Shown in pieces: positions 56,673-64,000 of a stretch of 64,000 nt of DNA. The notes under the pieces are model-generated. The model made no database searches. It saw only the letters and a program-made list of their open reading frames with translations, and was not told the origin of the DNA. Where the stretch lies: assembly GCA_046345315.1 (NCBI GenBank), contig JBKDKA010000158.1, positions 1 through 64,000 of the forward strand. The letters run 5' to 3'. The stretch's first letter is position 1. Each line of letters starts with the position of its first letter. The DNA is from F1-80-MAGs062 sp046345315. GTDB taxonomy: Bacteria; Planctomycetota; Planctomycetia; Planctomycetales; Planctomycetaceae. Position numbers and translations under genes: made by a program.

Positions 56673-56956
56673 ACGGCAGAGAGTCGCTGTTTCTGGCGAT
56701 CCTGTTCGATCCAGTCATCGGCTGCTTCCAGCAGCTTCGTAGCACGGAGCACGTCGCCTTCGCGAAGGCTGTCCGTCGACTGAAAATTGCCGCTCGCGTC
56801 TTTGTAGCGACGCTCCAGCTTCACGGAATAATGATCAATTCCCGCGTCGTTTCTCTGTTTCCAGATCGCGACGTTGAGTCCGCCGCTTCCCGAAAACGAA
56901 GCGTTCGGACGAGCGCCTTTGGATTGTGCCGGTTGTTCTGAATCATCTTGTGTCAT
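56660..56956 (-). CDS. small plasmid protein, paralogue of 51696-51989
   Basis: A 98-aa protein from ATG 56956 with GGGAGG five bases upstream. Its core PNASFSGSGGLNVAIWKQRND, HYSVKLERRYKD and LRATKLLEAADDWIEQD is the same family as 51696-51989, the two probably arising by duplication. Function unknown; beta-strands then one helix. Confidence 0.7.
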   Translation of the reverse strand: MTQDDSEQPAQSKGARPNASFSGSGGLNVAIWKQRNDAGIDHYSVKLERRYKDASGNFQSTDSLREGDVLRATKLLEAADDWIEQDRQKQRLSAVQER

Positions 56957-57370
56957 GTCATCCTCCCATTGTTGCATTCAAACCATGACGTATCAGACAT
57001 TAACAATGCGTGTCAATCAGAAAACATCGAGTCCGTCCAAAACTACGCAGGCACAACTCTTTGGTGTCTTAGGCGACACTTCATCCGGTGGGAGGCAGTT
57101 CAGCAGGCGGGATGGCGAATGGGATCTTGGGAAATACCCTTAAGACAATGGTGCTGCGGCCTCATTCGATCGTTGGACTGTAGCGGTTAAATGGATCGCA
57201 ACATTCCTGAGACCAGAAAAACAGGCGTTCTAATGATCGACGATACCTCATCGATTTACTTAGGGAGTACTGGTGTCGATTCCTGAGGATACGAACGAGT
57301 GCTGATTGATTGCCGAAACGGATTTCGGCTGAGACCAGCTCCGATGGCGAAGTTGACAGGGAGGTCAACG

Positions 57371-60300
57371 ATGTACTCATGGCTCCGAAGTCGACGTGCG
57401 CGTGTGATTGTAGCGTGGTCAACGTGCCTTTCCTTTGTACTCACTCCGGCAGCATCCGCCGGTGACCGGACATGGCAGCTGATTCAATGGAAAACGTCCG
57501 CTCACACTCCTGTCGAAGAGCTCGCGGAGCGCATCGACCATATGGAGCGAAGTCTGGACGAATACGGTAGTATCGTCATCAAGACGCCGGATGTCTGGGG
57601 TGAATCCCGATTGATGCGGCATCGGTCCGACGTTGAGAATCAGCTGAAGGCCAGACTTGGTAGCTTTGATTTTCGAATCAACGCTGTGCAGGCTACTCGG
57701 GACGCTGCGTTCCTTGCGACCGCTTTTGCAATCGGAAGCGAGGTCGGAAATTCAGGGGCACCAGCAAACAATTCGGCCAATTCTGCAGCTTCACTGATCG
57801 GCAATCCGAATGACGCTACAGCGGGACAAACCCTCGTTCCACGCCGCGAATTTTTGAATGCCTTCGCTAACACTGAAGGGACTACCGCGAACAAAACGCT
57901 GTCCATCAATATAGAGCCCGTTATTGAGCTGGATCAGCTGAACCGGTACCTCCAGCATCTGAATGAACTGCGTCGACTCAATGAAGGGGATGACAACGCA
58001 GACACACCCGGATACGCGTTGAATTTGATTCGTGTTCCCGTTTCCGTCTTACCGGGACGAAAAACTGAAGAAGGATTCGGAGCTGAGGTCCAGATTACGG
58101 TAGACCCTTATATCAGCGATGAAGTACTTCCGCTGGCATTCAAGGACTTTGTGATCAACGGAGTCGTCGACAGAATCGCTATTGAAACGGTTGAATTGGC
58201 TCAACGAGCCCCCATTTCACAACTGGAAGAAATCCTAAACGACTGGTACTCCGGAAAGATCCCGAACACAAGTACCGCAAGTGTTCAGCACGCCCCGGCA
58301 TCGGCGGCCTCAGGAAAACAACCACGGATGACTCTGACTCCAGTTTCTCAGTCAGACGGTTTACGAGACGTAGACACTGCCCCAAATCCTCTCAAAATGG
58401 AAAGATTGATTGAGTCCAAGCGTCTTGAATCTGCGGAATTCCGGAACCAGCTTCCAGAGGGATATCGGGAGTTGGCACCTGGGGATATTGAGCCCGCCGC
58501 AAAGATCGTAGACGAAACGATGACCAGGATTCAGCAAAGTAATGGAGGGAATGACGACGATGGAGAAATTGTACGTGCAATCGAAGCATTAAGGGGAATG
58601 AGAGCAAATCGGCTTGCTGATCAGGTTACTCGAATCAATAACTCGAAAGATCGAGCAGATGCCGGGAAGGTACAGGCAGAAGCAGAAATCGTTCTCGGTA
58701 TGGTGGAACGTCTGGCAAAAATCTATTCCACAATCAATCCGTCAGCCAACATTAACCACATTGATCTGTCGATCTCGCCGTCCCTATACCAGCAGGTCGA
58801 CGGTCACTCCCTTTTCGTTGTGGCCCTGCATTGCTATCGCCGGCTCGTCGCGAACGAATCGGTCGATGAAGTGCCGGACGTTTCTCCGTCACATCGGATG
58901 GAACACGGACTGACGCTTCCTGCCGTCGAATCGTTGCTTCGATCCGAGTTGGAAACTGCCTACGAATTCCTGACCCAGGAGTCTACCTCCCAGCTCTGGG
59001 ACACGTTCTGCACACCCCAGCTGGCTACCGAGATCCGGGAAATTCGGGGGACCGTTCCCTCAGCACAAGTTGACGAGCTGATCCGATCCCATCTCCAGTC
59101 CAATCCCACGGCACAGTCTGATCTCCTGGGAGGACGAGGAATTTACAAGGTACGAGAGGCATTCTTCGATGCGGTGGCCAATAGTGTTCCCAATGCAAAA
59201 GCCAGTGTGACAGCGTCACTCGCATGGCAGATCATCGTGGAATCTGCCTTGGTCAATGCCCAGCTGCAGAAGGACATGCGGGAAACGGCAGCCCTGAAGA
59301 ATTGTCCGTGCGTAACGGGTGAGTGGATGCAGTTCTATGGACCGAATCCTGCTCCGGAATCTCGAGCCGCCTTCCGCGAATATGTCCGGTGCAAGTGGCC
59401 AATCCATGTCTTTTCACTTGATCCCGTCACTCAGGATCAGAATATTGCAGACAGCTTCAGTGAACGTCGTGAAATGCAGATGGCGCTCGCCATCGCGTCA
59501 GCAAATCAGGGGCTCCGAGGTCAGGCGCTGTCTCGATTCGTACGCCGTCTGGAGTATGACCTGCAAACAATTGAGCTGAACCGAACGGCCATCGGATTCT
59601 CACATGGCGACAACACTTTTGGCTGGAGATTCTACCCGCGAGTTCAGGCACCACAGGTGCCCAGCAATCTTCAGGCGACTTTCGGCGACCTTCTGATTGG
59701 CCAACAGGACCGCGACAGTCGAGTCCGACACTACAAGCTGGAACCCGGGATACGGGAATGTACAGCTCTGGTCGTCATGCCGTCTTTCGTTCCGCAGGTG
59801 ACGGTCGACGTGCGATCCAATTTCTTTCGACTCACGGGGCACAAACACATTCATGAGTTCATGCATCGAAAGCCCGGGTACGAAAGCACGGTGGAACTGA
59901 GTCGCGAGTTGACCGACCTTCGGTCGCTGCAGCAGCAGTGTATCAAAGACGCTCACCGCTATCGTGACGGTGAAGTGTTCCGGCTTTGCAAAGCAGTGGA
60001 GCGACTGGATGATCGCCTCCCCATGCAGACGCACCAGATTTCAGTCCCCTGGGAAAACTCGCTGGGCGGCTTTGAAGTGTTTCAATCCGGAACGCGGGTT
60101 TTGAATCCTGAGCTGCACGGCTGGTACGGGGCTCCCGGCGTACTGGTTATCACTGAAGGAGAACGCAGGAATGTCTTCGCGAGGGTCGAACAGGCCGAAC
60201 GTGCCCTCGCGCAGGCTCAAATGGATTACCGGCTTATCAAAGGCACGCCGAACAATTCAGAATCCCCTTGGAAAGAAGCAAAGGAGAAAGTGGACCAGGC

Positions 60301-61219
60301 CATCGTTGTCCTTGACAATGCAAGAGGCATTCTCGCAACTTACCGCAACCATATCAACGAGACCGCCGTTTTCCTTGCGGGCAAGAATTTCAGTGTGCTG
60401 AATTGTCGTGTGATCGCTGGTGGTGTGGACATCACAGATTCCATCAAGGTCATCAATCGGAATCTTATGCAGGTCCTGATTCCGTCAACGGCTTCCACAA
60501 TCGCGACAGCACATTCACCAACGCGACGCCACGTTGTTGTCCATCTCGCGACGCCCCATGGTGCGACGAGCCGGCTCCTGATTCCGGCATACGGAAGTGC
60601 AGAGATGTCCGATGACAGCGAGGGGATCAAGAAGCTGAAAGATGAGATTAAAGAAATGATCCAGACATCCGAGAACAAATCAATCGCCAATTCAGACAGC
60701 GACGAGGATTTCCACCTCCGCTGGGCACAAGAATCTGTGTCAGGTCCCATTCCCGTTCAAGTCTACGCGGACGAGAAGACCCTGCACGTACGGAAGTTTT
60801 GCCCTCCTGATGCTGCAAAGATGCCTCTCAAGATTGTCAAAGCAACAAATGGGACAATCTGGCCGAAGGACGGGATGCCCAATGAGCCGGAAATTGATCT
60901 CCCGGTCAGCTGTGAGCTCGCCGTCTCAATTACGACATTCTCGCACATTGAAGGTCACCTCGCGGAGACCTCGAAACTCTCTGTCGGGCCATGGCAGATC
61001 AAGGATGGCGATTTCAAAGACGAAAAAATAGTGACACCGTTGACCGCCGGGGAACTGCTGACCCGTATTCTGAAAAAAGCCGGTGGACGGATACCGTGCA
61101 ACACAGATCAAATTACTGTCGAGGGATTCGTTCGTTTTCGAAGCGGCGGAAGAGTGTCAATGGTCCATGAACCGATCATATTCTCACTCGAACACATTTC
61201 GCCACCTGACCAGAACTAA
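57371..61219 (+). CDS. large secreted protein of unknown function
   Basis: A 1282-aa protein from ATG 57371, preceded by GGGAGG seven to eight bases upstream; the open frame starts 72 nt earlier without a site. An N-terminal signal peptide (RARVIVAWSTCLSFVLTPAASA, cleavage before GDRTW) sends it across the membrane. The mature protein has helical regions in the first 500 residues, a cysteine pair near 640 (LKNCPCVTGEW), a beta-rich part (LVVMPSFVPQVTVDVRSNFFRLTG) and a C-terminal set of Ig/TIG-like stretches (VLNCRVIAGGVDITDSIKV, PVSCELAVSITTF). No family recognised. As a long exported protein on a conjugative plasmid it might be a surface or pilus-related factor; that is speculation. The 415-bp gap before it shows no gene. 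Confidence 0.75.
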   Translation: MYSWLRSRRARVIVAWSTCLSFVLTPAASAGDRTWQLIQWKTSAHTPVEELAERIDHMERSLDEYGSIVIKTPDVWGESRLMRHRSDVENQLKARLGSFDFRINAVQATRDAAFLATAFAIGSEVGNSGAPANNSANSAASLIGNPNDATAGQTLVPRREFLNAFANTEGTTANKTLSINIEPVIELDQLNRYLQHLNELRRLNEGDDNADTPGYALNLIRVPVSVLPGRKTEEGFGAEVQITVDPYISDEVLPLAFKDFVINGVVDRIAIETVELAQRAPISQLEEILNDWYSGKIPNTSTASVQHAPASAASGKQPRMTLTPVSQSDGLRDVDTAPNPLKMERLIESKRLESAEFRNQLPEGYRELAPGDIEPAAKIVDETMTRIQQSNGGNDDDGEIVRAIEALRGMRANRLADQVTRINNSKDRADAGKVQAEAEIVLGMVERLAKIYSTINPSANINHIDLSISPSLYQQVDGHSLFVVALHCYRRLVANESVDEVPDVSPSHRMEHGLTLPAVESLLRSELETAYEFLTQESTSQLWDTFCTPQLATEIREIRGTVPSAQVDELIRSHLQSNPTAQSDLLGGRGIYKVREAFFDAVANSVPNAKASVTASLAWQIIVESALVNAQLQKDMRETAALKNCPCVTGEWMQFYGPNPAPESRAAFREYVRCKWPIHVFSLDPVTQDQNIADSFSERREMQMALAIASANQGLRGQALSRFVRRLEYDLQTIELNRTAIGFSHGDNTFGWRFYPRVQAPQVPSNLQATFGDLLIGQQDRDSRVRHYKLEPGIRECTALVVMPSFVPQVTVDVRSNFFRLTGHKHIHEFMHRKPGYESTVELSRELTDLRSLQQQCIKDAHRYRDGEVFRLCKAVERLDDRLPMQTHQISVPWENSLGGFEVFQSGTRVLNPELHGWYGAPGVLVITEGERRNVFARVEQAERALAQAQMDYRLIKGTPNNSESPWKEAKEKVDQAIVVLDNARGILATYRNHINETAVFLAGKNFSVLNCRVIAGGVDITDSIKVINRNLMQVLIPSTASTIATAHSPTRRHVVVHLATPHGATSRLLIPAYGSAEMSDDSEGIKKLKDEIKEMIQTSENKSIANSDSDEDFHLRWAQESVSGPIPVQVYADEKTLHVRKFCPPDAAKMPLKIVKATNGTIWPKDGMPNEPEIDLPVSCELAVSITTFSHIEGHLAETSKLSVGPWQIKDGDFKDEKIVTPLTAGELLTRILKKAGGRIPCNTDQITVEGFVRFRSGGRVSMVHEPIIFSLEHISPPDQN

Positions 61220-61282
61220 AAAACCTTGAGGTTCGATGCTCCTTCTGGCACTGTCAGATCCGGAAGGAGCATTTTGGGGATA

Positions 61283-61513
61283 ATGAGCACTGAACAGATT
61301 CTGTCCTCACTGATGGAACTGCCACTCGTCGAACATGCTGTGTTTGTGCTCGCCGCACTGGAAGACGGTGTGGCCGATGAATACGACCAGTTGGCTGAGC
61401 AATCGCTGCGTGAAGATATACGAATTGTCGAACAACGGCTTGCGGAATCTGACGCCGGGACGATCGAATCCCTTCCGTGGGACGAAGTCCGCCGCCGTGT
61501 GTTCCGGCACTGA
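61283..61513 (+). CDS. orphan addiction-module antitoxin-like protein
   Basis: A 76-aa protein (MSTEQILSSLMELPLVEHAV). The C-terminal RLAESDAGTIESLPWDEVRRRVF is the signature of the putative addiction module component family (RelB-like partners of RelE/ParE toxins). No RelE/ParE gene follows, only 120 bp of non-coding DNA and a hairpin, so the toxin is lost or elsewhere. Confidence 0.7.
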   Translation: MSTEQILSSLMELPLVEHAVFVLAALEDGVADEYDQLAEQSLREDIRIVEQRLAESDAGTIESLPWDEVRRRVFRH

Positions 61514-61634
61514 AGCTGCCGCGGTTCCCTTTTGACTTCCCTCGCCGGTTTTTCCGTGCTCACGGCGGTCGTGTTTCGCAGTGAGCGACCCACATTCGCC
61601 ATGTCGAAAACTATCGCATCAGCTGCAGGGAGTT

Positions 61635-61670
61635 CACACACTCTGTTGCCATGAAGCAACAGAGTGTGTG
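61635..61670. repeat. perfect 15-bp inverted repeat
   Basis: CACACACTCTGTTGC (61635-61649) pairs perfectly with GCAACAGAGTGTGTG (61656-61670) over a six-base loop. No T-tract follows. It lies in the 660-bp non-coding stretch before parA, a place where single-strand origins, cruciform or resolution sites are often found. Confidence 0.8.
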
Positions 61671-61751
61671 TCACGCTGCTTGTCAGTCGGTCTAGCTGGC
61701 TGGACGCCCCAATCAGTCACTCAACTGACTCTCGCTGCTGCAACATCAATT

Positions 61752-61793
61752 CGTCCCGTTTCGGGACGACAAAGCCCCTGAAGAGGGGGCTTT
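61752..61793 (+). terminator. two adjacent hairpins, terminator-like
   Basis: CGTCCCG-TTT-CGGGACG (61752-61768), followed by AAAGCCCC-loop-GGGGCTTT (61771-61793). The second has the A-stem-T form of a bidirectional terminator. Together they could insulate the partition operon from the left. Confidence 0.6.
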
Positions 61794-61938
61794 GAGGCGG
61801 GTGTCGGCCGACCGGAGTTTGCCGAAAGTCGAGTTATGGTTTTTTACAGACGTCTTCCCTTAGCGTTGCTAACGACAAGTTTTACGGTAAAACTGTTTTC
61901 TGACAGCGTTTTATGCTGTATGGATTGATGACAAGTCA

Positions 61939-61968
61939 ACATGCTTGCATGTCAGCATGTAAACATGC
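61939..61968. promoter_or_regulatory. four ACATGC/GCATGT half-sites upstream of parA
   Basis: Half-sites ACATGC at 61939 and 61963 and its inverse GCATGT at 61947 and 61955 are regularly spaced by about 8 bases, with a further GCATGT near 62034 and GCATGA over the parA start. This resembles a partition operator/centromere bound by a small ribbon-helix-helix partner. Confidence 0.6.
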
Positions 61969-62175
61969 TTACAAGACTGTTTTTCAACAATCTTTCTTTT
62001 CTGCCAACCTGCCAGACGGTCGTCATGCCAGTCTGCATGTCACCTGTTCATCCAACTGCCTTGTCAACAGGATTGCAGTGCAGCTGACCTGTTGTGCAGC
62101 GGGTTGACCAACATACTGCACAGCCTGCAGAAAATAGTGCTTGCCATCGTGTTTGTTTTGCGCTATGCAGACTGC

Positions 62176-62850
62176 ATGACAATCATTGCAGTTGCCAACA
62201 GTAAAGGCGGAGTCGGAAAATCGACCACTGCCGTTCATCTCGCCGCATGGCTCTATGAGCAGGGGCATACGGTGACGTTAGCCGACTGCGACACTCAGCA
62301 GAGCAGTTCCGAATGGATCCGTGAAGCCATGCCGGGTATCAAGACCGTTCGACTCGACAATCCCAATCACATTCTGAATGAATTACCACTGCTGGATCAG
62401 GAAGCTGACTATGTCGTGGCAGACGGTCCCGGCAGCCAGACAGAAACCAGCCGAGCCCTGTTGCTGCGGGCTCATCTGGCGATTGTGCCCTGCAAAGCCT
62501 CCATGCTGGAAGTCCGTGCGTTGGCAAAGGCCACGGAAGTTCTCCGGCAGTCACAGGACATTCGTGGTGGTATTCCGAAAGCCATTATTGTTCTGAGCAT
62601 GGTTGGCAAGAATTACCGACTGACGAAAGACATGAAAGACGCCGCAGCGGCTCTCAATCTGCCGATGGCCAGTCTTCCGCTCATTCTGCGGCAGATCTAC
62701 GCAGACGCTCCGGGTCAAGGAGCGGTGGTCTGGAACATGGGTTCCCGTGCCCGCGAAGCCTCTGAGGAGGTGCAGCGCATTTTCTCCGAGATATTGCCGG
62801 ACGCGGTGAAACGCAAAGGCAAGAGCAAGCGAGAGGTACGGAAGCCATGA
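62176..62850 (+). CDS. parA: ParA-type partition ATPase
   Basis: A 224-aa deviant Walker ATPase of the short (type Ib, ParF-like) ParA class: KGGVGKSTT (deviant Walker A, residues 10-18), DCDTQQSSSEW (switch I), VVADGPGSQ (Walker B). It segregates the plasmid with the small partner encoded next. There is no N-terminal HTH, as expected for this class, so repression would be by the partner. ATG 62176 lies inside an inverted-repeat-rich leader and has no clear ribosome site; a start further upstream would be odd for the family. Four-base overlap with the next gene. Confidence 0.9.
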   Translation: MTIIAVANSKGGVGKSTTAVHLAAWLYEQGHTVTLADCDTQQSSSEWIREAMPGIKTVRLDNPNHILNELPLLDQEADYVVADGPGSQTETSRALLLRAHLAIVPCKASMLEVRALAKATEVLRQSQDIRGGIPKAIIVLSMVGKNYRLTKDMKDAAAALNLPMASLPLILRQIYADAPGQGAVVWNMGSRAREASEEVQRIFSEILPDAVKRKGKSKREVRKP

Positions 62851-63197
62851 AAGAACGGAGATCGCTTGTTGATGGCCTGATTGCAGCCGATGCATCGCAG
62901 GAGGAAATCGAGAAGGCGTTTGTCTTCGGGACTACGGCCACACCGGAATCACCTGGTGCAACCACACAGCCTTCCGAAAAGCCTGCTGTTACAGAACCTC
63001 CAACATCGTTCGAGTCCAAGGTGTTGCCACAATTCGCGGGACGAGTTCCTGTGACAACGAGAGCGAGGCCCGAGGTAGCTACAGCCCTGAAGCGGGCGTC
63101 ACTCACACGGCAACTGAACGGCGTCGAGCCGTACTACGTGCAGGACATCATGGAAGTGGCTCTCGAAACGTGGCTTCGCACCAACGGTTACATCTGA
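62847..63197 (+). CDS. small partition partner (ribbon-helix-helix-like)
   Basis: A 116-aa protein coupled to parA by ATGA. The N-terminal 65 residues are low-complexity (TTATPESPGATTQPSEKPAV) and probably flexible; the C-terminal part, RPEVATALKRASLTRQLNG then YVQDIMEVALETWLRTNGY, fits the ribbon-helix-helix fold of ParG/CopG-like centromere-binding proteins. It likely binds the repeats upstream of parA and autoregulates the operon. Confidence 0.75.
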   Translation: MKERRSLVDGLIAADASQEEIEKAFVFGTTATPESPGATTQPSEKPAVTEPPTSFESKVLPQFAGRVPVTTRARPEVATALKRASLTRQLNGVEPYYVQDIMEVALETWLRTNGYI

Positions 63198-63207
63198 CGT
63201 CCGATTC

Positions 63208-64000
63208 CTATCGCGGATGCCCTCGCCGCTCGAACCATTTCGTGCAGAAACCGACGAATGCGGCATCCGGATCACGAGGTGGCTCGGTAATCCAGTCACG
63301 CCATTCCCGCTCCAGAAAGTACGGATCCCAGCCCGGTGCAACGTTTTTCGCTCTCTCGTAGGTATCGGGATCCAGTCGACCGGCATTGATTTTCATGGTG
63401 ACGGGCTCTGCTGGCAGCATCGTTCCACGGTTTCTGAATGTTACCATGTCGCTGTCATCGAGTGTGACGGCATAGTCGGGCATGTGAGAATGGACCATGT
63501 CTTCTTCGACGATGGTGGTGACCAGTCGCCGGAATTCTTTCAATGTCGATACCGACCCGCATTTCTTCTGCAGCAATTCCAGCGAGATCTTCCATCCATC
63601 CTTCTTTCCGCAGTGTTTACGAGCCAATTCATAAATCCGACGCTCCAGCGGTTTTCGCAAGCGAAAATAATCGCGATGCAGTGTCAGCACTTCATTGTGC
63701 CGGATGGCGTTGAACACCCAGTCGCTCAGTTTGACCTCAACCTCCTGCATGCGGCCGTCCCGAGTCTCCCGCACAATTCGGGCTCGTTCGATCAGACCGA
63801 ATGTCTCAAAGACTTCCAGACCGCCCGTCACGATATTCGTACTGATTCGAGTTCCGGAAAGACGTTCGAACGCCGCCTTCAGGGCGTCGTAGCCCTGACC
63901 GTTGGTCATTCGATTGGTCGCTTTGAGCAGATCGAATGCTCTGAATCTGACGGTCTGCGACACCTCCCGCCCATCGTTAATGGCGGCCATCAGATGACTG
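63208..64000 (-). CDS. plasmid replication initiator (partial, runs off window)
   Basis: The visible 260-odd residues read like a replication initiator protein A (RPA/RepA family): an N-terminal winged-helix pair containing RFRAFDLLKATNRMTNGQGYDALKAAFERLSGTRI, GLIERARIVRETRDGRM, and LHRDYFRLRKPLERRIYELARKHCG, which binds origin iterons. The frame continues upstream across the right edge (SHLMAAI...), so the true N terminus is outside. It is convergent with the partition operon, 10 bp apart. The origin should be near; no iterons are visible inside the gene. Confidence 0.82.
   Translation of the reverse strand, partial: SHLMAAINDGREVSQTVRFRAFDLLKATNRMTNGQGYDALKAAFERLSGTRISTNIVTGGLEVFETFGLIERARIVRETRDGRMQEVEVKLSDWVFNAIRHNEVLTLHRDYFRLRKPLERRIYELARKHCGKKDGWKISLELLQKKCGSVSTLKEFRRLVTTIVEEDMVHSHMPDYAVTLDDSDMVTFRNRGTMLPAEPVTMKINAGRLDPDTYERAKNVAPGWDPYFLEREWRDWITEPPRDPDAAFVGFCTKWFERRGHPR

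Noticed and set aside
1..64000. CRISPR arrays, rRNA and tRNA genes
   Set aside because: No regularly spaced direct repeats with unique spacers, no cas genes, and no recognisable rRNA or tRNA sequence were noticed. The only long tandem repeats are the TPR-coding units at 30221-31000.

Overview
The window looks like a large piece of a conjugative or mobilisable plasmid (or a plasmid-like integrative element) from a moderately GC-rich bacterium. I lean towards Planctomycetota: the replication, partition, coupling-protein, relaxase and giant helicase/methylase genes are of plasmid type, the gene style (long unrecognised secreted proteins, many VapBC pairs, CHAT/caspase/TPR proteins) fits that phylum, and no rRNA, tRNA or housekeeping gene is seen. 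The host assignment is inference, not proof.

Layout. 0.2-4.2 kb: tyrosine integrase, two small excisionase-like HTH proteins and a ParB-like gene. 4.3-8.0 kb: a TraG/TraD/VirD4-type coupling protein and two secreted or membrane proteins, read leftward. 8.2-13.6 kb: a three-gene leftward cluster led by a 1222-aa NACHT NTPase. 13.6-17.0 kb: three VapBC pairs (one decayed) and a second tyrosine recombinase translationally coupled to the last toxin. 17.4-19.4 kb: a two-gene unknown cassette. 19.9-22.3 kb: a graveyard of nested transposase remnants. 22.4-27.1 kb: a MobF (TrwC/TraI-like) relaxase, its partner gene, a candidate oriT hairpin and small membrane or lipoprotein-like genes.

27.6-51.1 kb is a defence-like island with several candidate systems: (a) a CHAT protease/NTPase/TPR protein, a caspase-like protease and an alpha/beta hydrolase in one coupled operon; (b) a double-GHKL ATPase, a receiver-domain protein, an unknown protein and an N6-adenine-type DNA methyltransferase in one operon; (c) a giant N6-methylase/SF2-helicase protein with a small gene nested in another frame near its 5' end, more likely plasmid backbone than defence; (d) a 1066-aa protein that appears to join a papain-like peptidase domain to a xylose-isomerase/endonuclease-IV-type TIM barrel, with a small partner. 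The NACHT cluster is a further candidate.

51.7-64 kb is plasmid backbone: an ankyrin protein, a tight rightward operon of small conserved plasmid proteins with a small DNA methyltransferase, a 1282-aa secreted protein, an orphan addiction-module antitoxin, then a hairpin- and repeat-rich region leading to ParA, its small ribbon-helix-helix-like partner, and a replication initiator running off the right edge. Mobilisation functions (relaxase, coupling protein) are present, but no VirB/TrbB-type secretion channel genes are seen, so they must lie outside the window or be supplied elsewhere. Functions of the defence candidates rest on domain recognition by eye and on gene order; none is tested here.
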